From the IMG/VR virus record IMGVR_UViG_3300018432_000031, positions 1-35,508 of that record: a stretch of DNA of 35,508 nucleotides. One strand, written 5' to 3'. The notes beneath the pieces were generated by a model. That model ran no database searches, was not told the DNA's origin, and worked only from the letters and a program-made list of their open reading frames with translations. Positions 12,630-19,343 of the stretch are shown here, one piece after another. The translations under genes were made by a program, and so were the position numbers. The stretch comes from a virus. Each line of letters opens with the position of its first letter. Position 1 is the first letter of the stretch.

Positions 12630-13058
12630 CGGCAGGTTCCGGAACGGGTCGTAGACGTGGTGCCAGCGGATCGGCCACACGGTGGCGAGGTGCGCGTCGA
12701 CCAGCACCTGCCCGAGTGAGGTGGCTACGTCGCCGATCTCGTGCCACACCTGGACGAGCTCGCGGCCGAATGAGTCCTCCGGGTCGTCGGGGTCGACGCG
12801 GCACCACAGGTCCCCGGGCCCGGTGATGAACTCGCGGGCCAGGGCCAGGGCCATTGTCGCCCGCTGCTTCTCCCCCGCCGAGGTGTAGAGCCCACACGCT
12901 CCGCACTTGCCGCGGGACGTCTCCGGCGTGTCGTAGCCGTACATCCTGGCGACCGTCTCGCGGAGGAGGTCGTGCGCGATCCGGACGGTCCACTCGTAGG
13001 TGTCGCCGTCGCGGGTCCGGCCGACGGAGGCCACCTGGTAGGTGAACGGGAGAGTCAC
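12600..13058 (-). CDS. Staphylococcal-nuclease-like (thermonuclease) protein
   Basis: Minus-strand gene of 152 residues from the GTG at 13058, chosen because TACGGT lies exactly 7 nt upstream. An in-frame start at 13097 would be longer. The SNase motifs are all visible: DGDT (residues 17-20), RMYGYDTPE (38-46; Arg, Asp, Thr and Glu match the catalytic and calcium-binding residues) and DSFGRELV (Arg99) followed by LGQVLVDAHLATVW. It should cleave DNA or RNA using calcium. No signal peptide is seen. It is the only clear opposite-strand gene in the structural region, with its own promoter, and overlaps the portal end by 30 nt. Confidence 0.8.
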   Translation of the reverse strand: MTLPFTYQVASVGRTRDGDTYEWTVRIAHDLLRETVARMYGYDTPETSRGKCGACGLYTSAGEKQRATMALALAREFITGPGDLWCRVDPDDPEDSFGRELVQVWHEIGDVATSLGQVLVDAHLATVWPIRWHHVYDPFRNLPLLALSGAGG

Positions 13059-13065
13059 GGCACTG

Positions 13066-13071
13066 ACCGTA
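13066..13071 (-). promoter_or_regulatory. Leaderless -10 box (TACGGT, minus strand) of the nuclease gene
   Basis: Read on the minus strand, TACGGT is followed by CAGTGCC and the GTG start of the nuclease gene. The 9-bp inverted repeat at 13099-13127 lies about 28-56 nt further upstream, where a regulator could bind. Confidence 0.55.
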
Positions 13072-13098
13072 TGGCCGGAGGCCGTAACACGCGACATC

Positions 13099-13127
13099 GC
13101 GACACGCCGTCATCTGTTGCGTGTCGC
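13099..13127. promoter_or_regulatory. 9-bp inverted repeat upstream of the nuclease gene
   Basis: GCGACACGC (13099-13107) and GCGTGTCGC (13119-13127) are exact reverse complements separated by 11 nt. An extra GCGACA lies at 13091-13096. The 9-11-9 geometry equals that of the repeat at 968-996, though the sequence differs. It lies between the nuclease promoter and the scaffold gene and may be an operator or a hairpin. The rest of 13128-13232 shows no clear promoter. Confidence 0.5.
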
Positions 13128-13232
13128 TGGGCAGGATTGCGCGCATTGGACTACGGGGCAGCCCCCGCCGGGACGCACGACGGACCGGAACCGTGAGGCG
13201 CTGAACCGTCCGGGACTACAGAAAGAAGCAAC

Positions 13233-14057
13233 ATGCCTTCAGCACGCAGTCTTGCCCCGATCATCGGCTACGACGGCCGGGGAAGACCGATCCGGGCGAT
13301 CATGGGCGGCTCTCAGCCAGTCGTCGATCCGAACGGACAGCAGGGCCAACAGCAGCAGACAGGACAGCAGCCGGACGATCTCGGCGATCTGATCGGTGAT
13401 CCACCCCCGGACCAGGCAGGGACGGGTGAGGTTCCCGGAGATGGCCAGGGCGTCGCTCTGCAGCCCGAGCAGCTGACGGCAATCGTGCAGCAGGTGACGA
13501 CAGCAGTGCAGGGGTCGTTCCAGTCGGAGATGGACCGCAGGATCAACCAGATCGTGCAGCGGGGCCGCGTGCCAGCAGGCCAGCAGCCGCCGCAGCAAGG
13601 CCAGCAGCAGCAGGACACCCCGCCGCCCGCCTCCACGGGGTCGGCGGACGAGCGAGACGCTCGGTCGGCCTACCGCGAAGCCTGGTCCGATCTCGGGATG
13701 CGGCTCGCCCCGGAGGAGCGGCAGTGGGTGAACGCGGCACTCCCGGGTCTGATCCGGAACTCGCTCGCAGCCACAGGTGACCCGGACTCAGCCGGCACCC
13801 AGGTCGCGGAGCAGGTCCAGACGCAGGTGCGGTCGCTGCGGAAGTACTACCAGGACGCGACCGTCCGGGCGCTCGACCAGCGCGGCGCACTCGACCGGTC
13901 GAGGTTGAAGGGCCAGGTCAACTCGCCCCACCAGAACGGCGGGGGCGGCGGGCAGACCAGCCAGGCAACCGCGCAGTACCAGCAGGGCGCAGAGGCGGCG
14001 AACCGTCTCCTTCAGCAACGAGGACTGCTTCCGCAGACCACCGGCCAGACCTCATAG
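13233..14057 (+). CDS. Capsid scaffolding protein (probable)
   Basis: The ATG at 13233 follows AGAAAGAAG. The 274-residue product has a conserved-looking N-terminus (SLAPIIGYDGRGRPIRAIMGGS), long Gln/Pro/Gly-rich disordered segments, a helical middle (EQLTAIVQQVTTAVQGSFQSEMDRRINQIVQRG) and a C-terminal helix/Gln-rich tail. Low complexity, Gln richness and position between portal and capsid genes fit a scaffold that is lost from mature particles. No sequence motif proves it. Confidence 0.65.
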   Translation: MPSARSLAPIIGYDGRGRPIRAIMGGSQPVVDPNGQQGQQQQTGQQPDDLGDLIGDPPPDQAGTGEVPGDGQGVALQPEQLTAIVQQVTTAVQGSFQSEMDRRINQIVQRGRVPAGQQPPQQGQQQQDTPPPASTGSADERDARSAYREAWSDLGMRLAPEERQWVNAALPGLIRNSLAATGDPDSAGTQVAEQVQTQVRSLRKYYQDATVRALDQRGALDRSRLKGQVNSPHQNGGGGGQTSQATAQYQQGAEAANRLLQQRGLLPQTTGQTS

Positions 14058-14071
14058 GAAGTGAGTAGCAG

Positions 14072-14812
14072 ATGAGCACCCTCCCCACGGACTACCCGGG
14101 CAGCGGTGGATGGCGGGCCGGGCTCTACCGGGACCGGACCAAGCTGTACCCCGACATCCCGTTCCTGGCGGCGGAGAAGTACACCGTCAAGCCGTCCGGT
14201 TGCACGTTCCGCAAGGCCGCGTCGACCCCGGCCGCGGCCGAGGTGCAGTCGCTGGCATCGTCGGGTGCGTCGGCCGGAACCTTCACCCTCGCGTTCGAGG
14301 GCTCCACCACGACCCCGCTGGCCTTCAACGCCACCGCGGCCGCCGTGCAGGCGGCGCTGCAGGCGCTGCCGACCGTCGGGGTGGGCGGCATCACCGCCGC
14401 AGGTGGCCCGGCCAACACGACCGCGATCACGCTCACGTTCGCCGGCACCCTCGCCACGCGGGACCAGCCGCTGCTCGTGCTCGACAAGACCGGGCTCACC
14501 GGGGGCGGTGCGGCGGTCGTCACCGAGACCACGCGCGGCGCCATCGCCGGCGTGTCGCAGATCAAGAAGGGGACGTTCTGCATCCCCGACCTGACCAACG
14601 TCGGCTACTACAAGCCGTGGGTGACCGGCGACGCGATCGACGACAACGCCAACGGCATCTCCGGCTACCTGATGGAGTCCATCAACGTCGCCGACGGTGA
14701 CGTCACCGAAGGCATCCTCATCCAGGGCGTGGTCCGGAAGTTCCGTGTCACCCCGTCCCCCGTCCCGGCCGCGATCACCACCGCGTGCGCCGGCCGGATC
14801 ATCCACGTCTGA
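14072..14812 (+). CDS. Head decoration-like protein with an Ig-like insert domain
   Basis: Encodes 246 residues. The flanks (LYRDRTKLYPDIPFLAAEKYTV...; TFCIPDLTNVGYYKPWVTGDAID) resemble capsid decoration or stabilising proteins, placed just before the capsid gene. Residues about 57-160 (EVQSLASSGASAGTFTLAF...TPLAFNATAAAVQAALQALPTVG...) form an adhesive beta-sandwich module seen in many phage and bacterial surface proteins. The same module occurs in the tail tube gene at 23218. It probably decorates the capsid exterior. Confidence 0.7.
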   Translation: MSTLPTDYPGSGGWRAGLYRDRTKLYPDIPFLAAEKYTVKPSGCTFRKAASTPAAAEVQSLASSGASAGTFTLAFEGSTTTPLAFNATAAAVQAALQALPTVGVGGITAAGGPANTTAITLTFAGTLATRDQPLLVLDKTGLTGGGAAVVTETTRGAIAGVSQIKKGTFCIPDLTNVGYYKPWVTGDAIDDNANGISGYLMESINVADGDVTEGILIQGVVRKFRVTPSPVPAAITTACAGRIIHV

Positions 14813-14851
14813 CCACCAGCACTCGAGTAGCGCTGAGAAGGAGAAACCGTC

Positions 14852-15967
14852 ATGGCTTTGTGGGAGCTCGACGCATTCAAGCCGCCGGCCTTCCTCGGGT
14901 TCGTGCGTCAGGCCTACGAGGTCGTGCCGCAGGAGTACCAGGGGTCGACGTGGCTGCCGAACCAGGTCGTCGATGACCTGGCGTTCGAGTATCTGCTCGG
15001 CGCGAACAAGCGTCAGGCGATGGCCACCGTGCTGTCGTTCGACGCTGAGGCCCCGCTGCTGCAGCGCGGCGGGTCCGGCGAGCGGGTCGTCGGCGAGCTG
15101 CCCCCGATCAAGCGGAAGACGCGGATCGGGGAGAAGGAGATCATCCGCTTCACCAACCCGCGGTTCGGCACCAACGACGTCGGCCGCGCGATCGACCAGG
15201 TGTACTCCGACACCCTGGACCTGATCGCGTCCGTCCAGTCCCGGGTGGAGTGGATGGCCACCCAGGTCATGTCGGAGGACCTCCTGGTCTACGACGAGGA
15301 CGGGATCAAGTTCGCCTTCGACTACGGCATCAACGGCGACTTCCAGTGGAACATCCCGGCGAAGCTCGACAACCACGCCCGTTGGGGTGGCGGCGCGACG
15401 AACAACGCGCTGTCGTTCCTCGGCGGGTCGTGGAACAACCCGGCCAGCGCGACGTACATCTCGGACCTGCAGCAGATCTGCGACCTGGTCCAGCGGACCA
15501 CCGGGCAGCGGCCGACGGACATGTGGCTGTCGCTGAAGGCCAGGAACTACCTGATCAACAGCACCGAGATCAAGGGCCTGGTCCGTGGCACCGCCGCGGG
15601 CACGACCACGATCCAGCTGACGCCGGGTGAGGTGCAGTCGGTGTTCGACCTGTACAACCTGCCGACGCTCCACACCAACGACGTCATCGTGACCCGCGAG
15701 AACCGGGACGGCAGCCTCACCGACGTCCGGACGATGGCGGAGAACAAGGCGTTCCTGACGCAGGGTCGCCCCGTGGGCAACTTCCTGCACGGCCCGACCG
15801 CAGAGTCCCGGGTCCTCGGCGGAACCTCCCTGTCCGCCGCCGGCCCCGGGGTGTGGGCCAACACCTACGCGACCGACGAGCCTCCGGCGCAGTGGACGAA
15901 GGTCGCCGCCGTGGCGTTCCCGACCGCTCCGGAGATGAACCGCGTCGCGCAGCTGACCCTGTGGTGA
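14852..15967 (+). CDS. Major capsid protein (lambda gpE-like family)
   Basis: The ATG follows GAGAAGGAG. The 371-residue product has features of the phage capsid E family (HK97 fold): an N-terminal region with LPNQVVDDLAFEYLLGANKRQAMATVLSFDAEAPLLQRGG, a spine helix region DVGRAIDQVYSDTLDLIASVQSRVEWMATQVM (about 110-143), and a C-terminal domain with GPGVWANTYATDEPPAQWTKVAAVAFPTAPEMNRVAQLTLW. It forms the icosahedral shell. The stop overlaps the ATG of a 25-aa frame. Confidence 0.85.
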   Translation: MALWELDAFKPPAFLGFVRQAYEVVPQEYQGSTWLPNQVVDDLAFEYLLGANKRQAMATVLSFDAEAPLLQRGGSGERVVGELPPIKRKTRIGEKEIIRFTNPRFGTNDVGRAIDQVYSDTLDLIASVQSRVEWMATQVMSEDLLVYDEDGIKFAFDYGINGDFQWNIPAKLDNHARWGGGATNNALSFLGGSWNNPASATYISDLQQICDLVQRTTGQRPTDMWLSLKARNYLINSTEIKGLVRGTAAGTTTIQLTPGEVQSVFDLYNLPTLHTNDVIVTRENRDGSLTDVRTMAENKAFLTQGRPVGNFLHGPTAESRVLGGTSLSAAGPGVWANTYATDEPPAQWTKVAAVAFPTAPEMNRVAQLTLW

Positions 15968-16044
15968 TGATCCTGGTCGGCGTCGTGAGTCCACCCTCGC
16001 GGCGCCGGCCGGCACCCTTCCGGATCGACGAGGAGCGCCGATGA
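15967..16044 (+). CDS. 25-residue coupling peptide
   Basis: The ATG at 15967 shares its A with the capsid stop, and the TGA at 16042-16044 overlaps the next ATG, so the tiny frame bridges two genes exactly. The product MILVGVVSPPSRRRPAPFRIDEERR is basic and Pro-rich. It may be a real micro-protein or only a device that carries ribosomes from capsid to the next gene. A GAGGAG site within it serves the downstream start. Confidence 0.4.
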   Translation: MILVGVVSPPSRRRPAPFRIDEERR

Positions 16045-16841
16045 GCGACGAGCAGATCACCAAGAAGCGCGTCACGATGACGAACTACATCGTCACGCGC
16101 AGCGAGGACGGCTCGACCTCGGTCAGTGAGCAGTCCGCCACCGACTACGTCCGGGAGGACTTCCTCGACGCCTACGTCGCCGACGCGCAGACCAGGTGGC
16201 AGCACGTCGACGTGGCCGACGGCTACGACGCCGGACCGGCCGGCTACCACGGCCAGACGTACGTCCCCGACGCCCTGGACCATCCGCTGTCGGGGCAGAC
16301 GTTCGCCGCCGACTACCCGCAGGGCCAGGAGCCGGGCGAGGTCATCGACGTCGACCCGGTGGAGGACGCCGCCATCGAGGCGCAGGCCTCCGACCCGGAG
16401 CGGCCGGAAGGCGGCGGCGCGGGGATCCCGTCGACGTTCCTCACGATCCAGCTGGCGATCGCGCTCTGGTTCGCCACCATGCTCGGCGCCATCGCGATCC
16501 TGGCGCAGCGGAACGCCCTGGCCACCGCCTACGGCACCGCCGCTCCGTTCGGCACGCTGTTCACCGCCGACCCGGGCACCAGCGGCACGGTCACCGGTGA
16601 GGTGTCGGGAGGCTCGCCGGCGTTCGCCCGGAAATCCATGGCGTGGGGTGCCGCCGCCGCTTCGGCGATCACCGGCGTCCCTGTGTTCGATGTCCCGTCG
16701 GGCACGACCGTCACCTTCTTCGGTGTCACCGTGTCAGGCACTCTGGCCACGGCTGACCTCCGCGACAAGGTGGCCGTCACCAGCCAGGCGTTCGCTTCCC
16801 AGGGGACCTACACGGTCACCGCGACCTACACGCAGAGCTGA
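16041..16841 (+). CDS. Virion protein with membrane-like segment and tail-fibre-type domain
   Basis: GAGGAG precedes the ATG. Of 266 residues, about 1-125 are acidic and probably flexible. Residues about 131-156 (STFLTIQLAIALWFATMLGAIAILA) are strongly hydrophobic. Residues about 160-266 (ALATAYGTAAPFGTLFTADPGTSGTVTGEVSGGSPAFARKSMAWG...SQGTYTVTATYTQS) match a beta-rich domain common in actinophage minor tail and fibre proteins. It opens a run of appendage genes. Its attachment point on the particle is not clear. Confidence 0.6.
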   Translation: MSDEQITKKRVTMTNYIVTRSEDGSTSVSEQSATDYVREDFLDAYVADAQTRWQHVDVADGYDAGPAGYHGQTYVPDALDHPLSGQTFAADYPQGQEPGEVIDVDPVEDAAIEAQASDPERPEGGGAGIPSTFLTIQLAIALWFATMLGAIAILAQRNALATAYGTAAPFGTLFTADPGTSGTVTGEVSGGSPAFARKSMAWGAAAASAITGVPVFDVPSGTTVTFFGVTVSGTLATADLRDKVAVTSQAFASQGTYTVTATYTQS

Positions 16842-16844
16842 CCC

Positions 16845-18479
16845 ATGGCCGGCCCCAACCTGCCGGTCAACGTCGACGCCACGTACGCCGACTCCGGGAC
16901 CGACACGACCGTCAAGCTGCACCAGCAGCACCACGACGCCATCCACGACATCGTCAACAAGATCGACACCGCGGTCGGCACCGCCGTCACCGGTGACGTA
17001 CTGACCTGGAACGGGACCGTCTACGGGCCGGAAGCCCCGGACACCGGCGGTGGGGGTGGCGGGGTCACCGAGGACACCGAGGTCATGTTCTCGACCCTGT
17101 CCGGCGCCGACGACGACGCGAAGCTGGCCTCGTTCATGGCCGCCGAGTCGGGGTCTGCGTACGCGCAGGGCCGGTGTGTTGTCCTCGACGAGCAGCGCGA
17201 CTACAACTTCGGCGATCAGCAGGAGGTGTACAACGGGTTCGCCATCCGCGGCCTGATCAAGTCCCAGGACATCCGCTCCAACGGCACGAGCTCGGCGCCG
17301 TACGCGCAGCGGGTCCGTCTGCAGATGACCGGTGGTTGGTTCACGCTCCCCGCCGGCAGCACCTACAACGTGTCGATCTCCAACATGTCGATCGACGGCA
17401 ACACCGGCAACCGCCTGCTGGACGGTCGCGCCGACAACATCCTGTGGACATCGGTGTTCCGCGACATCGCGATCCAGGACTCGTCCGGTGTGTTCGGCAC
17501 CGCCGCCCAGCCGGTAAGGGTCACCGCTCCGTGTCTGGACGGCTTCTGGTATGTCGCCTCGCAGCAGGCGCGGCCATTCAACTTCGCCGGGTCGGACTTC
17601 TACTTCAACCCGTCGATGATGCTGCTCGACACCGACCCCGGGCTGCTGGCCGACTCCGAGTACATGTTCGGCGCCGTGAACCTCGGGAACGCGTGGGTCA
17701 ACAACATCTACTGCACCGCGGAGGGCCAGGCCGCTCTGCTGGTCTCCGGCAGTGCCACCAACGACGTGTCGAAGTGGTTCCAGGACCTGGTCCTGGAGGG
17801 TCGGAACAACACCGCCTACTCGCCCGGCTGCCTGGTCCGCTGGACCGGCTCGCAGGGACAGATCACGAAGACCCGGTTCGCGCACGCGATGGCGAACCCG
17901 ACCCTGTCCGGCCGGTCGCCGACCGACGCCGGCGTCATCCACATGACTGCCGGCAACGCAACCATCACCGACTGCACCTACGACCGTCAGTCGACCGTCG
18001 CCGAGACCGTCCCGTTCGTCTACGCCAACGGCGCGTCGTCGACGGTGCGGGTCGAGCGGATCACCCCGGTCGGTGACGTGTGGACCGGCAAGCCCGTCGT
18101 CCAGGTCGTCAGCGGCGCCACCGCCTATGTCGACGACTCCGTCGACGTGGTGGCGGATGCGACGTCGAAGGTCATCTCGCCCGGCCGGTTCCTCGAGCAG
18201 AACAAGCAGACCGGCACCGCGTACACCCTGGTCACCCTCGACGCCGGCAAGGTGCTGGAGATGAACAACGCCTCAGCTGGCGTGGTTACCTTCCCCGTCC
18301 TGCCGGAAGGGCAGACCGGCCGGATCCGTCGCTACGGCGCCGGCGCGGTCACGTTCGCCGCCTCCGGCACCACCCTCCGGGTCCGTGGCGGCCTGACCGG
18401 CATCAACGGCCAGTACGGCGAAGTGACGTACACGTACCGGACGACGACTGAAGTTGTGATTGCAGGGGACCTGGTCTGA
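16845..18479 (+). CDS. Beta-helix appendage protein (tail spike/fibre-like)
   Basis: Encodes 544 residues. The N-terminus (residues 1-65) is a short alpha region ending in a Gly-rich linker, likely the anchoring part. Residues about 90-440 show the regular short-strand repeats of a right-handed beta-helix (for example VSISNMSIDGNTGNRLLDGRADNILWTSVFRDIAIQDSSG). The C-terminal 100 residues form a beta-sandwich-like cap (AYTLVTLDAGKVLEMNN...). Such proteins bind or degrade surface polysaccharide. Its position among head genes is unusual. Substrate unknown. Confidence 0.65.
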   Translation: MAGPNLPVNVDATYADSGTDTTVKLHQQHHDAIHDIVNKIDTAVGTAVTGDVLTWNGTVYGPEAPDTGGGGGGVTEDTEVMFSTLSGADDDAKLASFMAAESGSAYAQGRCVVLDEQRDYNFGDQQEVYNGFAIRGLIKSQDIRSNGTSSAPYAQRVRLQMTGGWFTLPAGSTYNVSISNMSIDGNTGNRLLDGRADNILWTSVFRDIAIQDSSGVFGTAAQPVRVTAPCLDGFWYVASQQARPFNFAGSDFYFNPSMMLLDTDPGLLADSEYMFGAVNLGNAWVNNIYCTAEGQAALLVSGSATNDVSKWFQDLVLEGRNNTAYSPGCLVRWTGSQGQITKTRFAHAMANPTLSGRSPTDAGVIHMTAGNATITDCTYDRQSTVAETVPFVYANGASSTVRVERITPVGDVWTGKPVVQVVSGATAYVDDSVDVVADATSKVISPGRFLEQNKQTGTAYTLVTLDAGKVLEMNNASAGVVTFPVLPEGQTGRIRRYGAGAVTFAASGTTLRVRGGLTGINGQYGEVTYTYRTTTEVVIAGDLV

Positions 18480-18703
18480 TGGCCCAGTTCGCGGTGTTCT
18501 TCGTCCAGGCCGTCCCCCCGGTGGGGACGACCGCGCACGCGCAGGTCTACCGCGGTGACCACGCCGACGCACCCGCAGCCGTGCAGGCCGCGGCCACCGT
18601 GTTCGACCTGTCCCACAACGTCAAGGTGTGGGTCACGCCGGTCGCGCAGCTGACCGCGTACCGCGTTGAGGTGACAGCCAACCGCAACGTCGTGCTGGAG
18701 TAG
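18479..18703 (+). CDS. Small hypothetical virion-region protein (74 aa)
   Basis: The ATG shares a base with the previous stop. The product (MAQFAVFFVQAVPPVGTTAHAQVYRGDHADAPAAVQAAATVFDLSHN...) resembles a small beta-strand protein with a central helix. No family is recognised. It sits between two appendage genes and could be a connecting or chaperone subunit, which is inference only. Confidence 0.6.
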   Translation: MAQFAVFFVQAVPPVGTTAHAQVYRGDHADAPAAVQAAATVFDLSHNVKVWVTPVAQLTAYRVEVTANRNVVLE

Positions 18704-18705
18704 CC

Positions 18706-19341
18706 ATGCCCGACGCGAAGGTCTCCGCGCTGACCGCCCTCGTCACCCCGACGTCGACCGACGAGCTCTACGTCAATGCTGGCTTGGTGTCGAAGAAGAT
18801 GACCCTTCAGCAGATGAAGGACTACGTCGACCAGAACCGTCGCAACGCCTCCGTCGCCAACCAGACCGGGTTCGCCACCGAGACATACTTGACCGGCTCC
18901 GATGTGGCCATGCCGGACGTCGCCAAGCATCAGGCGAAGATGGAGTACCGGTGCCTGTTCAACGTGGCGAAGACAGCGGCCGGCACGGCGACTCCCCTGA
19001 TCCGGGTCCGGTTCGGTGCTGCCGGCACGACTGCTGACACGCAGCTGCTTCTGTTCACCTTCGGTGCTGGCACCGCGGCCGCCGATGAGGGTCAGTTCGA
19101 GATCGCGTGCACCTTCCGGTCGGTCGGGTCCGGCACGTCGGCGGTTCTGGCCGGGATCTGCACTCTGACGTCGAACCTCACCACCACCGGCCTGTCGAAT
19201 GCGATCAAGTCGAGGAACGCGGTGTCGGCCGGTTTCAACTCGACCCTGGCCAGCGCGAAGATCGGCGTCACCGTCAACGGCGGCACCTCCGCCGCTTGGA
19301 CCGTGAACATCGTCCAGGCTGACCTGCTGAACCTGGTGTAG
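18706..19341 (+). CDS. Appendage/fibre-tip-like protein (211 aa)
   Basis: The N-terminus (MPDAKVSALTALVTPTSTDELYVNAGLVSKKMTLQQMKDYVDQNR) is the phage head-fibre/tail-fibre anchor pattern that begins KVSxLxxLxxxxxxDxLyv. Residues about 60-211 form a Gly/Thr/Ala-rich beta domain resembling a jelly roll. It was probably exchanged as a module with the neighbouring fibre genes. Receptor binding is inferred from position and composition. Confidence 0.6.
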   Translation: MPDAKVSALTALVTPTSTDELYVNAGLVSKKMTLQQMKDYVDQNRRNASVANQTGFATETYLTGSDVAMPDVAKHQAKMEYRCLFNVAKTAAGTATPLIRVRFGAAGTTADTQLLLFTFGAGTAAADEGQFEIACTFRSVGSGTSAVLAGICTLTSNLTTTGLSNAIKSRNAVSAGFNSTLASAKIGVTVNGGTSAAWTVNIVQADLLNLV

Positions 19342-19343
19342 CC

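Noticed and set aside
14012-16075. A 687-codon minus-strand open frame opposite decoration and capsid genes
   Set aside because: It is a GC-rich shadow of well supported plus-strand structural genes, with no start signal.
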